Positions 46,980-55,919 of a stretch of 64,000 nt of DNA are shown here, piece by piece. Source of the DNA: Rhizobium redzepovicii (lineage in GTDB: Bacteria; Pseudomonadota; Alphaproteobacteria; Rhizobiales; Rhizobiaceae); the NCBI RefSeq assembly GCF_019793435.1, contig NZ_JAILYH010000008.1:186001-250000 (forward strand). The letters are read 5' to 3'. Position numbers and translations under genes: made by a program. The notes below the pieces were generated by a model. It saw nothing but the letters and a program-made list of their open reading frames with translations. It searched no databases and was not told the DNA's origin. Position 1 is the first letter of the stretch, and each line of letters begins with the position of its first letter.

Positions 46980-48023
46980 ATGTGGGGTCGGCGTTCATTA
47001 CTCCAAGCACTTTGCATTGTGGTTGCCGTCGCGCAGCCGGCTCTCGCCGCCGAGCCAGTCGGCCAAGCTGTCGTCATCAAGACGGAGGTGACGGGACAGA
47101 GCGGCCCAATCGAAGTCGACAGCAGCGTCCATCGCAACGAACGCATCAAGACATCCCCATCGGGGCTTGGCCAATTCCTGTTTCGTGACGGCACGAAACT
47201 CGCGGTGGGCTGGGGCTCGTCGGTCGTGATCGACAAATATGTCTTCGATGATTCCCAATCGGTGAAGAAGCTGACCATCAGAGCGGCAAAGGGGACGTTC
47301 CGCTGGGTAAGCGGCAACTCCAATTCCTCCGCCTACCAGATCCTGACGCCCGCCGGCACGATCGGCGTGCGCGGCACCGCTTTCGATTTCTATGTCGGCC
47401 CCGATGGCACGACCGCCGTCGTCTTGCTGAATGGCGCGGCCCGGTTTTGCGGCCCGGGCGGCTGCCGGCAATTGCAGCAGCGCTGCGATTGCGTGGTCGC
47501 CAAGCCGAATGGCAATATGTCGGCGGCGCGCCGGGTCGATCCCAGCATTCTCGATACGCTCGGAAATCCCCGCGCGCTGCCCTTTCTCTCCGGCAATCAG
47601 CGGCTTTCAGGCGGCATTGGCATGATCGGCGGCTGCAATATGGCGTCGGCCGCGCCGGAAAGAAAAGATAGAAAACCGCCTCCGCCGGCGATTACACCTG
47701 TTCCGCAAAGGCAGGATCCGCCTCAGAGGCGGGCCGAGCCGAAGAAGGAGCGGCCGAACAAGCCGGACATGCCGCATCACGACAAACCGCATCATGACAG
47801 GCCCCATCACGACAGGCCAGATCACGACAGGCCGCATCATGATAAGCCGGATCGTCCCGACAAGCATGACGGGCATGATGATCACGACCGGACCGGCCAC
47901 CACAACCAGCATCACGGAAATGACCGGGATCATCAAGAACACGATCGCGACCACGATGGCGATCGTGATCACGACAAGGATCGGCACCACAACAGGCGCG
48001 ACGGTTTCAATCACAACCGCTGA
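46980..48023 (+). CDS. Exported FecR-domain protein with His/Asp-rich C-terminal tail
   Basis: The protein is 347 residues. A Sec signal peptide (MWGRRSLLQALCIVVAVAQPALA) leads into a FecR domain (PF04773): RIKTSPSGLGQFLFRDGTKLAVGWGSSVVIDKYVF then TPAGTIGVRGTAFDFYVGPDGTT. A Cys pair cluster (FCGPGGCRQLQQRCDC) follows. The last 110 residues are low-complexity, mainly His, Asp, Lys, Arg and Pro in PHHDR-type units, a plausible metal-binding or polyanion-binding tail. There is no FecI sigma factor, so this is not a siderophore-signalling FecR. It is convergent, six bases apart, with a CHASE2 cyclase gene; FecR-domain and CHASE2 genes often neighbour one another. Confidence 0.87.
   Translation: MWGRRSLLQALCIVVAVAQPALAAEPVGQAVVIKTEVTGQSGPIEVDSSVHRNERIKTSPSGLGQFLFRDGTKLAVGWGSSVVIDKYVFDDSQSVKKLTIRAAKGTFRWVSGNSNSSAYQILTPAGTIGVRGTAFDFYVGPDGTTAVVLLNGAARFCGPGGCRQLQQRCDCVVAKPNGNMSAARRVDPSILDTLGNPRALPFLSGNQRLSGGIGMIGGCNMASAAPERKDRKPPPPAITPVPQRQDPPQRRAEPKKERPNKPDMPHHDKPHHDRPHHDRPDHDRPHHDKPDRPDKHDGHDDHDRTGHHNQHHGNDRDHQEHDRDHDGDRDHDKDRHHNRRDGFNHNR
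47772..47846 (+). repeat. 15-base tandem repeat inside the fecR-like gene
   Basis: Five degenerate copies of a 15-base unit (CCGCATCACGACAGG type) are in frame and encode Pro-His-His-Asp-Lys/Arg pentapeptides. Copy number is likely to vary between strains by slippage. Confidence 0.85.
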
Positions 48024-48028
48024 CCCGT

Positions 48029-50200
48029 TCAGTCGGCCGCGCTCTTCTCGAATCGATCATTCGCCTCGCGAAAATGATCGGTCCTGCCGGATACCCGCTG
48101 ATAGAATTCCGCCAGGCCGTCGATCACTCCCGCCGCCCTGAGCTTTGCCGTGCCGATGAGCTTGCGGGTGTTCTTCGAATGCGCAAGCAGGGCCTGCATC
48201 AGCTGCTGGTGGGTAACGACAAGGGCTGAAAATTCGGCCGATGCGGCAACCCGTTCGTCGCCGACGACGGCAAGGATCTGCGTTCGGCTGCTCTTTCCTT
48301 TGAGCGGAATGGCGCCGGCCTCGAGCAGCGCCATGCCCCGCACCGACCTTGCCGTACTGTCGGATATCAGAATATCGAAACCGACTTCCTTGCAGCATGA
48401 TTCCAGGCGCGCCGCGACATTGACGGCATCGCCGACCGCCGAATAGTTGAAGCGCGTCTTGGCGCCCATATTGCCGACGCAGGCAAGGCCGGTATGGATG
48501 CCGATCCCGATCCCGACCTGCTGTCCGGGTCCGAAGCCGAAAGCGTCGCCGGCGTTCAATTCGGCGAGCGTCTCGCGCATGGCAAGTGCTGCGCGAACCG
48601 CCTTGGTTTCATGATCGGCCACATCGACGGGCGCATTCCAGAACGCCATGATCGAATCGCCGATGAACTTGTCGAGCGTGCCTTCATTGGCCACCACGTG
48701 GCGGCTCAGCGCATCGAGCAGCGTGTTCAGGAAGGCCACGACATCCGTCGGCGCCAGCCGCTCGCTGATCTCGGTGAAGTTTCGGACATCGACGAACATG
48801 ACCGTCAGTTCGCGGTCGTCGCCGCCGAGGCGTAAAGGATCACGGGTATGCTCGATACGATGGAGCAGCGATGGCGAAAGATAATGCCCGAAGGCGCGCC
48901 GCACTGCCCGCCGCTCCCGGTCGATCACCAGGATTTTGAACGAGGTTGCGGCAAAATGGATGATCGATCCGCTGACGATCGGCGCCAGCGGATCGAAAAG
49001 AAGCCCGGCATACAGAAACGACGACCAGGAGGCTACGAGCGCCATCGCCGTGATCAGCAGGCCGCAGATCAGCGCGACGGCGGGACTGACGAAGGTCGTC
49101 ACGACGACGAGCAGGCTTCCGAGCACGGCAATCGTCAGGATTTCCAGCCCGTCCGCCCAGTCAGGCCGCGACAGGAAATGGCCGGACAGGATCTGCTCGA
49201 CGGCCTGGGCATGCAGCGACACGCCGGGAACGTTCTCGCCGAGCGCCGTGACGCGGATGTCCTGCAGGCCGGCGGCCGATGTGCCGACGAAGACGATGCT
49301 GCCGTTAATGGCAGCCGCAACCTCGGGAGAGGCCCCTTCGGCCGCAAGCACCTGCCGGGCGGATATGTACCGCTCGGCCCGATCGGGGCTGACATAGAGC
49401 CAGAGTTCGCCCGCCGCCGTCAGCGGCACGACGAAATCGCCGATCTTCGCCGATGTCATGATGCCGGCGCGATCTGGCGCGCCCGACAGCACATAGGTCG
49501 ACGCCCCCTGCGCAACGCGCAGCGCCTCGATGGCGAGATTTGGATAGAGCTGCTCTCCGTCGGTCAAAAACAGCGGAACCGCCCGCACCACCGGCGAAGG
49601 ATTGCCGGGGTTAAGGCTGATATGGCCGAGCCCCGCCGCATTCGCCTCCAATTGCGGCCTGAGCGGTGTTGAGGCGCCGAGATAGGGCGGCGCGGAAACG
49701 GGGCTTTCGCCTGTGAAGGCAAAACCCGCCTTCACAGGCGGCCGGTAATTGCCTACGTTGGAAAGGCCGAAGCCGAGCACGACGGGCTTCTCGGCAATCG
49801 CGCGGGCGAATATCTCATCATTGTCAGGCAGTTTCTCGGCCAGCGAAGGATCGACGCCTTCGACCTCGGCGACAACGTTGCGCGGCGACAGCCGGTCCGG
49901 CTCGGCAAAAAGAATATCGAAGGCGATAGCCGAAGCGCCCATCGCGGAAAGCCGGTCCACCAGCAGCGCCATCCGGTCCCGCGGCCAGGGCCATTGGCCG
50001 AATTCGCGTAAGGATGTCTCGTCTATGTCGACCACGCGAACCGGCATCGGCTCGAAGGTCCTCGGAACGAGCCGCTGATATTCATCGAAGGTCACGCCGC
50101 GGATTAGCTTGAAAATCCCGGGATCGTCGGCCCGCAGGATCGTGAGCAGAGCCACGATCGCGAGGCCGATAACGACACCGATTTGCTGGACGCGCGTCAT
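48029..50200 (-). CDS. CHASE2-domain class III adenylate/guanylate cyclase
   Basis: The protein is 723 residues. One N-terminal helix precedes a periplasmic CHASE2 sensor (about 30-350, including VRVVDIDETSLREFGQWPWPRDR and GASAIAFDILFAEPD). Three helices follow (about 355-430, e.g. ILTIAVLGSLLVVVTTFVSPA), then a cyclase domain. Metal Asp residues are in TVMFVDVRNFTEIS and DKFIGDSIMAFWNAP; transition-state residues are in GDAVNVAARLE. All key catalytic positions are present, so it should make cAMP (or cGMP). The sensed signal is unknown. Confidence 0.93.
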   Translation of the reverse strand: MTRVQQIGVVIGLAIVALLTILRADDPGIFKLIRGVTFDEYQRLVPRTFEPMPVRVVDIDETSLREFGQWPWPRDRMALLVDRLSAMGASAIAFDILFAEPDRLSPRNVVAEVEGVDPSLAEKLPDNDEIFARAIAEKPVVLGFGLSNVGNYRPPVKAGFAFTGESPVSAPPYLGASTPLRPQLEANAAGLGHISLNPGNPSPVVRAVPLFLTDGEQLYPNLAIEALRVAQGASTYVLSGAPDRAGIMTSAKIGDFVVPLTAAGELWLYVSPDRAERYISARQVLAAEGASPEVAAAINGSIVFVGTSAAGLQDIRVTALGENVPGVSLHAQAVEQILSGHFLSRPDWADGLEILTIAVLGSLLVVVTTFVSPAVALICGLLITAMALVASWSSFLYAGLLFDPLAPIVSGSIIHFAATSFKILVIDRERRAVRRAFGHYLSPSLLHRIEHTRDPLRLGGDDRELTVMFVDVRNFTEISERLAPTDVVAFLNTLLDALSRHVVANEGTLDKFIGDSIMAFWNAPVDVADHETKAVRAALAMRETLAELNAGDAFGFGPGQQVGIGIGIHTGLACVGNMGAKTRFNYSAVGDAVNVAARLESCCKEVGFDILISDSTARSVRGMALLEAGAIPLKGKSSRTQILAVVGDERVAASAEFSALVVTHQQLMQALLAHSKNTRKLIGTAKLRAAGVIDGLAEFYQRVSGRTDHFREANDRFEKSAAD

Positions 50201-50412
50201 GATCTCACCGGTGTCCCTCCACGGCCCGCAGAAACGGCCTGCACCTGCCGCAGGCTACGCCGCTTTCGGTCTAAACGCCATTCGCACATGCCGTCCGGAT
50301 CCTCTCTTTCGATGGGCCGCGCTATCCAGATTAGGCCGGCTTTTGGCTATATGGCAGGGCTTCGATCTTGCCGGGCAGCCGGCGAAATGTTCTTGTAGCG
50401 ATCGAAAGTCGA

Positions 50413-52032
50413 ATGCCTTCCAGAGAAGAACGAGGGGTCGCCGTGATTTCCGAAACCGCCGCGCGTCGGAGCGGCTACTGGCTGATTGCCGTCGTGCTGG
50501 CAATGCTCGCAGGACTGCCGCTGGCCGTCTGGCTCGATATCAGCGACCTCTCGGGAAATACCCTGCAGCGTCAGGCACGCGACATGAGCTCGCTGATCTC
50601 GAGTATCCGTTCCTATTATTCCGCCAATGTCGTCGGGCGCGTCCTCGCCGCGCATGCCAGCGGCCTGACCGAAGGCACGGTCGTCTCCCACAACTACGCG
50701 AATATTCCTGGCGCCATCCCGCTGCCGGCGACGCTTTCCCTGGAGCTCGGCGATGTCATCAAGGAGCAGCAGGCCAATATCACCTACCGTTTCGTCTCCG
50801 ACCTGCCGTTCAAGAGCCGTGCCTCCCACGAACTCGACGAATTCGAGAGCAAAGCACTCGCCGCACTGCGCGCCAATCCGCAGCAGACGCTGAACGATCT
50901 CACCCGCGTCGGATTGACTGATACCTTGCGCTTCATCACCCCCGTCGTCATGGGCCAGGCTTGTGTTGCCTGCCACAATACCCATCCCGAAAGCCCGAAG
51001 ACCGATTGGAAAGTGGGCGATGTGCGCGGCATTCAGGAAGTCATCATCCGGCAGCCCTATGCGAGCAACATCTTCGCCTTCAAATACCTGCTATGCTATT
51101 TTTTGTTCGTTGCCATCATCGGCATCAGCTTCATTCTCCTCCAGCGGCAGCAGGCGCGCGCGATCCATAGCGCCAACCGGGATCTGGAAACGGCAAACGA
51201 GTTTCTGGCCAGCGTTTCCCTGAAGATTTCGCGCTATCTCTCGCCGCAGATCTACAAAAGCATCTTCAGCGGGCAGAAGGATGTCGTCGTCCATACCGAG
51301 CGCAAACGCCTGACGATCTTCTTTTCCGACATCAAGGATTTCACCGCCACCACCGAGCGCCTGCAGCCGGAAGCGCTGACGGCGATGCTCAACGAATATC
51401 TGACTGAGATGTCGAACATTGCCCTGGAACATGGCGGCACGGTGGACAAGTTCATCGGTGACGCCATGCTGGTGTTTTTCGGCGACCCGGAAACCAAAGG
51501 TCCGGAGGAAGACGCCAAAGCCTGTCTGCGCATGGCCGTCGACATGCAGCGCCGTCTCGGCGAACTCAAGGACAGATGGCGCAGAAACGGCACCGAAGAG
51601 CCTTTCGTCGTCCGCATGGGGATCAATAGCGGTTATTGCAACGTCGGCAATTTCGGCAGCAGCGACCGCATGGACTATACGATCATCGGGGCGGAGGCCA
51701 ATCTTGCAGCCCGGCTGCAATCGATCGCCCAGGGAGGAGAAATCGTCATCAGCTACGAAACCTATGCGCTGGTGAACGAGATCGTCGACGCCCACCCACT
51801 GCCACCAATCACCATGAAGGGCATCCAGCGCGAGATCGTGCCCTATGCGGTGGATGGCCTGACCCTCGGAGCGGACCACAAGAGCCGCGTGCTCAGCGAA
51901 CACCTCGCCGGCCTCGACCTGCATCTGGATATGAGCAGGCTGGAGCCGGCCGACCGCCTCCGGGTCAGGACGGCTCTCAAGGAGGCGATCGCCGCGCTTG
52001 ATGAAACCGCGCCCGGGGCAGCCGGATCGTGA
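50413..52032 (+). CDS. Membrane cyclase with periplasmic haem-c-type Tll0287-like sensor (CxxCH)
   Basis: The protein is about 539 residues. A helix (YWLIAVVLAMLAGLPLAVWL) precedes a periplasmic Tll0287-like/DUF3365 domain with one c-type haem motif, CVACH at residues 184-188. A second helix (YLLCYFLFVAIIGISFILL) is followed by a coiled linker and a class III cyclase domain. Catalytic residues are in TIFFSDIKDFTATTERL, DKFIGDAMLVFFGDP and GAEANLAARLQ. It is predicted to couple a periplasmic redox or gas signal at haem to cyclic nucleotide synthesis. GTG at 50443, with GAGGGG upstream, is an alternative start. It is divergent from the CHASE2 cyclase gene. Confidence 0.88.
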   Translation: MPSREERGVAVISETAARRSGYWLIAVVLAMLAGLPLAVWLDISDLSGNTLQRQARDMSSLISSIRSYYSANVVGRVLAAHASGLTEGTVVSHNYANIPGAIPLPATLSLELGDVIKEQQANITYRFVSDLPFKSRASHELDEFESKALAALRANPQQTLNDLTRVGLTDTLRFITPVVMGQACVACHNTHPESPKTDWKVGDVRGIQEVIIRQPYASNIFAFKYLLCYFLFVAIIGISFILLQRQQARAIHSANRDLETANEFLASVSLKISRYLSPQIYKSIFSGQKDVVVHTERKRLTIFFSDIKDFTATTERLQPEALTAMLNEYLTEMSNIALEHGGTVDKFIGDAMLVFFGDPETKGPEEDAKACLRMAVDMQRRLGELKDRWRRNGTEEPFVVRMGINSGYCNVGNFGSSDRMDYTIIGAEANLAARLQSIAQGGEIVISYETYALVNEIVDAHPLPPITMKGIQREIVPYAVDGLTLGADHKSRVLSEHLAGLDLHLDMSRLEPADRLRVRTALKEAIAALDETAPGAAGS

Positions 52033-52207
52033 CCGGACAGGGGCAAGCGTGATTTTTCCACCTGCTTTCCATATGCATCTGGACTTCCTATACCCGATCT
52101 GATATCCCGCATCACCAATCGCAAGGCTGCGGCCGCGCGAACGTTATATTTTTGCCCCTGGCGCTGCGCCGCCGCCGGCATCAACCAACCAAAGGAACGT
52201 GATTCTC

Positions 52208-52420
52208 GTGCAGGTACTTGTCCGCGATAACAATGTCGATCAGGCTCTCCGCGCTCTCAAGAAGAAGATGCAGCGCGAAGGCATTTTCCGCGAAATGAAG
52301 ATGCGCGACTACTACGAGAAGCCGTCGCAGAAGCGTGCTCGCGAAAAGGCCGAAGCTGTTCGTCGCGTTCGCAAGCTGGCCCGTAAGCGCGCCCAGCGAG
52401 AAGGTCTGGTCGCACGCTGA
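52208..52420 (+). CDS. rpsU: 30S ribosomal protein S21
   Basis: The protein is 70 residues starting (V/M)[20 protein letters not shown]. The pattern [27 protein letters not shown] is diagnostic of bS21. The GTG at 52208 fits the family and has AAAGGAA upstream; a GTG at 52199 would sit too close to it. Highly basic tail. Confidence 0.96.
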   Translation: MQVLVRDNNVDQALRALKKKMQREGIFREMKMRDYYEKPSQKRAREKAEAVRRVRKLARKRAQREGLVAR

Positions 52421-52459
52421 GCGTTGCCGTCGTTTTTTCGACGTTTTCAGATGCATTGT

Positions 52460-52492
52460 GGCGGGGGCGATGGGTTCGCCACCGCCTTTTTT
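52460..52492 (+). terminator. Terminator downstream of rpsU
   Basis: GGCGG-GGGCGA pairs with TCGCC-A-CCGCC around loop TGGGT, followed by six T. A shorter hairpin CGTCG-T6-CGACG at 52428-52443 precedes it. Confidence 0.8.
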
Positions 52493-52555
52493 AGTTTGCC
52501 GCTGAAGATCGCATATCCCAGTATCGGGTATGCCGCATGGGGAAAGCGAGCCCGA

Positions 52556-53422
52556 ATGGCTGTCAACACCTTCAATCCGTCCCGCGCCTGGCGCCTGCAG
52601 AAAACCGCATTCCTGCCCGCTTTGGCGCTGGCGGCAATGTTCGGCCTTGCCGGCTGTGAGACGACAAACACAACTGATGCCGTGATCCGCATCGACAAGG
52701 CGCAGGGTTCGGAAGAGAATATCGCCTCTCTGACGGCGGTCATCAACGCCAATCCCAAGGATCCGGAAGGCTACAACGTCCGCGGTTCCGCCTATGGCCG
52801 CGGCGGCCAGTTCCGCCAGGCGCTGAACGATTTCAACACCGCATTGCAGATCAATCCGCGGTTTTTCCAGGCCTATGCCAACCGCGCCCTAGTCTATCGC
52901 AACATGGGCCAGCAGGCCCAGGCGATCAGCGATTACAATGCCGCGCTGCAGATCAATCCGAGCTACGACGTCGCCTATATCGGCCGCGGCAACGTCTATC
53001 GCATGGCCGGCCAGGACGACCAGGCCTTCAACGATTTCGACAAGGCGATCCAGCTTGGCACCACCGATGGCCGCGCCTATCACAATCGTGGCCTGATCTA
53101 TCAGAAGCGCAATCAGCAGGATAAGGCGATCGACGATTTCTCGAAGGCGATCTCGCTCGCGCCGAATTCGCCCGAGCCCTATAACGGCCGCGGCATTTCC
53201 TATATCGCGCTGAACGACAACGATAACGCCTTTGCCGATTTCAACCATGCGATCGAACTTAACGGCAACATCGCCGAATCTTGGGCCAACCAGGCGCTGG
53301 TTTACGAGCGGCGCGGCGACAAGGCGAAGGCCGCCCGGTCCTATCGCCACGCCGTTGGCCTCGATCCCAAATATCAGCCGGCTCGCGACGGCCTTGCTCG
53401 CGTCGGCGCCTCAGCCGGCTAA
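52556..53422 (+). CDS. TPR-repeat lipoprotein
   Basis: The protein is 288 residues from the ATG at 52556. The lipoprotein signal has lipobox LAGC (MFGLAGCETT) with the Cys at about residue 32. The remainder is about six to seven TPR units, e.g. YNVRGSAYGRGGQFRQALNDFNTALQINP, arranged as in NlpI-type proteins. It is probably a periplasmic-facing envelope scaffold. A TPR lipoprotein of this type is common after rpsU in Rhizobium. The upstream frame extension is ignored because it covers the terminator. Confidence 0.88.
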   Translation: MAVNTFNPSRAWRLQKTAFLPALALAAMFGLAGCETTNTTDAVIRIDKAQGSEENIASLTAVINANPKDPEGYNVRGSAYGRGGQFRQALNDFNTALQINPRFFQAYANRALVYRNMGQQAQAISDYNAALQINPSYDVAYIGRGNVYRMAGQDDQAFNDFDKAIQLGTTDGRAYHNRGLIYQKRNQQDKAIDDFSKAISLAPNSPEPYNGRGISYIALNDNDNAFADFNHAIELNGNIAESWANQALVYERRGDKAKAARSYRHAVGLDPKYQPARDGLARVGASAG

Positions 53423-53434
53423 GGACATCAGTTG

Positions 53435-53456
53435 GGCGGCCGAAATATCGGCCGCC
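53435..53456 (+). terminator. Hairpin after the TPR lipoprotein gene
   Basis: GGCGGCCGA-AATA-TCGGCCGCC is a perfect nine-base stem with a four-base loop, 12 bases past the stop. The lack of a T run leaves intrinsic termination uncertain. Confidence 0.65.
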
Positions 53457-53460
53457 GCAC

Positions 53461-53485
53461 GATATGTCGTCCTCGATGACATATC
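53461..53485. promoter_or_regulatory. Inverted repeat GATATGTC-N9-GACATATC, possible operator
   Basis: A perfect eight-base inverted repeat with 25-base overall length lies about 170 bases before the histidine kinase gene. The symmetry and spacing suit a dimeric regulator, but it could also be an mRNA hairpin. Confidence 0.45.
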
Positions 53486-53654
53486 ATAGTATGTTGCAAC
53501 CTGCTCTTGCTCCCCCTAACATGGCGCTGCTTCGATAGCTTGCTATCAGGTGTTCGAAACAGTTTGAGGGCGGCTTGCGAGAGATGCGGATCTTTGCTTT
53601 CCTGACCGCTCGCAAAAACCCTTGCCGGCCAGCGCATGGGACGTGGCGAAACAG

Positions 53655-55307
53655 ATGAAGATCGTCGCGTTGTTCTTTCCCAAGGCCTCCATCGGCACCT
53701 ATCTCGTCGCCATGGCGGTGGCGATTGCGCTGCCCATCTTCGCCTTTGTAACACTGCTTCTGCTGCAGCTTGAGGACAACCAGCGTTCGACGCTGCGGCG
53801 CGAGACGGCCCAGGATGCGCTTGCGCTTTCGCGCATAATCGACCGTCAGCTTCAGGATATGGCAACGACGCTGCGGCTGCTTTCGAGCTCGCCGGAGCTC
53901 GAAAACGGCAATCTCGCCGCCTTCCACGAGCGCACGGAAACGGCCCTCAGAGACAATACGCTGTTCGTCATCGCCGTCGATCGCACCGGTCAGCAGTTGT
54001 TAAATACGCGCCGGGCGTTCGGCACGCCGCTTGGCAAGACGGCGAACCTGCCCGCCCTCGAAGCGGTCATGGCCTCCGGTCGCATCGAGGCATCGGACGT
54101 CTTCCGCGGCCGGACCAGCGGCGAATGGGTCTATAACGTCACCCTGCCGCGGGCAGACGATCCCGTCGCAGCCCTCATCATCACCCAGGATGCCAAGGAT
54201 TTGGGCAAGCTCGTGACGACCGAGGGCCTTGCCCCCGGCTGGTCGGCCGCAATCATCGATCAAAGCGGCCATGTGGTCGCTGGTGCCGGCCCCGCCAATC
54301 TCGAACCCGGCACGCTCTTCGATCCGCGCATCCTGCCGGCATTCACCGCGTCACGCGGCGTCTTCCAGGACGAGAAGATCCTGCCGCACATGCTGCTTGG
54401 CTATGCCAGGATTCCCGGCTGGTCGTGGAAAACGGTGATCTGGGGACCGATCGCCCAGGCTTCGATCCTCAGCACCTGGCGTTTCCTCATCATCGGCGGC
54501 GTAGCCTTGGTGCTCGTCGCCGTGCTCGGCGCCTATGCCGTCGCACGGCAGGTACGCACCACCATCCGCGATATTGCTGAAATGGCCAACCGCATGGGCG
54601 AAGGCCATATTGTCTCGCCGGTCGAGACCAGCGTCATCGAGGCGAACCAGGTGGCGATCGCGCTTTCGAACGCCTCCTTCGATCGCAGCCAGACCGAGGA
54701 CCGGCTGCGCTTCGTCATGCACGAACTTGTCCACCGCACCAAAAACCTTCTGACGCTTGCCCAGGCGATGATGCGCCAGCTCGCCAAACAGGCCGACAGC
54801 GTCGAGACCTTCCAGGCCGCCGTCGCCGACCGCCTCGAGGGGCTGGGACGTTCGATCGAGCTGCTGACCAGCGAGCAATGGGGAGGCGTGTCGCTGCGGC
54901 GGGTCGTCGACATCCACCTGCAGGCCTTCCCGCAATCGCGCGAACAGATTGAAATCACCGGCGAAGATTTCGTGCTGAAGCCGGATGCGGTGCAGAATCT
55001 CGGCCTTGCCCTGCATGAACTCGCCACCAATTCGGTCAAATACGGTGCGCTTTCCGTCCCGCAAGGCCGTGTCCGCTTCGAATGGCGCGATGTCAGGGAG
55101 GAAGACAAGCCGGATGCCCTGCTCCGCTTCACCTGGGAGGAACGCGGCGGCCCGCCTGTGGCAGAGCCAACCCGCTCAGGTTTCGGCACGACCGTTATCA
55201 AGGCCCATGCCGCCTCCGCCTTCCGCGGCACGGTGCAGGTCGATTTCCGGCCCGAGGGCCTGTTGTGGGTGCTGACGGCGCAGCGCGCCATGCTGGAACG
55301 GGACTAA
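53655..55307 (+). CDS. Membrane sensor histidine kinase, HWE/HisKA_2 type
   Basis: The protein is 550 residues from the ATG at 53655. Two helices (TYLVAMAVAIALPIFAFVTLLLL and FLIIGGVALVLVAVLGAYAV) flank a periplasmic Cache-like sensor of about 230 residues. A HAMP segment leads to the H-box VMHELVHRTKNLLTLAQAMMRQ (phospho-His), then N-box ALHELATNSVKYGAL, WEERGGPP in the HWE G1 position, and GFGTTVI. HWE kinases are abundant in Rhizobiaceae and often signal to general stress response regulators. No response regulator is adjacent, so it is an orphan kinase. Confidence 0.88.
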   Translation: MKIVALFFPKASIGTYLVAMAVAIALPIFAFVTLLLLQLEDNQRSTLRRETAQDALALSRIIDRQLQDMATTLRLLSSSPELENGNLAAFHERTETALRDNTLFVIAVDRTGQQLLNTRRAFGTPLGKTANLPALEAVMASGRIEASDVFRGRTSGEWVYNVTLPRADDPVAALIITQDAKDLGKLVTTEGLAPGWSAAIIDQSGHVVAGAGPANLEPGTLFDPRILPAFTASRGVFQDEKILPHMLLGYARIPGWSWKTVIWGPIAQASILSTWRFLIIGGVALVLVAVLGAYAVARQVRTTIRDIAEMANRMGEGHIVSPVETSVIEANQVAIALSNASFDRSQTEDRLRFVMHELVHRTKNLLTLAQAMMRQLAKQADSVETFQAAVADRLEGLGRSIELLTSEQWGGVSLRRVVDIHLQAFPQSREQIEITGEDFVLKPDAVQNLGLALHELATNSVKYGALSVPQGRVRFEWRDVREEDKPDALLRFTWEERGGPPVAEPTRSGFGTTVIKAHAASAFRGTVQVDFRPEGLLWVLTAQRAMLERD

Positions 55308-55374
55308 ACATCCAAGTCAGGAACAATCGCCACCCCTACCCGTTTCGAACAGGTCGTTCCCAAGGAGAAAGACC

Positions 55375-55857
55375 ATGTTCAAGCAAACGATCATCGCCGC
55401 CGCGGCTCTGACGGCCGCTGCCTGGGCAGATCAGGCGGGCGCGGAAAGTTATGTGACGCTTGGCCGCCTGGTCTGCGGATCGGATGGTGGCCAGGGCCTG
55501 ATCATTACCTCGCAGAAGAACCTGATCTGCACCTATACGCCGGCGTCAGGCGGCGCCAAAGCGGTCTATGCCGGCAAAATCGAGAAGTTCGGTCTCGACA
55601 TCGGCCAGACCGGCAAGAGCGTGATGATCTGGCAGGTGCTGGCGAAAACCGGCACGGATATACCGCAATTCGCGCTGGCCGGCGAATATTACGGTATCGG
55701 TGCGGATGCGAGCGTCGGTGCAGGGGCCGGAGCCAAGGTGATTGCCGGGGGCACCAACAAAGCTTTCATGCTGCAGCCGCTGAATGTCCAGGCGCAGGAA
55801 GGGCTGAATCTCGCCATCGGCGTCGAAAAGATGACGCTGGTGCCGGGCGAGACCTGA
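55375..55857 (+). CDS. Exported DUF992 protein
   Basis: The protein is 160 residues. A signal peptide (MFKQTIIAAAALTAAAWADQAGA) precedes the DUF992 domain, with GRLVCGSDGGQGLIITSQKNLICTYTP (two Cys, probably disulfide) and a Gly/Ala-rich ADASVGAGAGAKVIAGG segment. Shine-Dalgarno AAGGAGAAAG is good. Function unknown; this family occurs widely in Rhizobiales. Confidence 0.82.
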   Translation: MFKQTIIAAAALTAAAWADQAGAESYVTLGRLVCGSDGGQGLIITSQKNLICTYTPASGGAKAVYAGKIEKFGLDIGQTGKSVMIWQVLAKTGTDIPQFALAGEYYGIGADASVGAGAGAKVIAGGTNKAFMLQPLNVQAQEGLNLAIGVEKMTLVPGET

Positions 55858-55884
55858 GCAAAGCGGCCCCGTCCGACCTGAACG

Positions 55885-55911
55885 GAACAGCCGCCCGAGG
55901 GGCGGCTGTTC
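55885..55911. terminator. Bidirectional terminator between DUF992 gene and pntB
   Basis: GAACAGCCGCC-CGAGG-GGCGGCTGTTC is a perfect eleven-base stem between convergent genes. Confidence 0.75.
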
Positions 55912-55919
55912 TGAGGTGA

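Noticed and set aside
47772..47846. CRISPR-like array
   Set aside because: The repeats are contiguous 15-base units without spacers and are in frame with a coding region.
46980..48023. FecR anti-sigma regulator of iron uptake
   Set aside because: It has a Sec signal peptide, no transmembrane anti-sigma part, and no FecI or TonB-receptor gene nearby.
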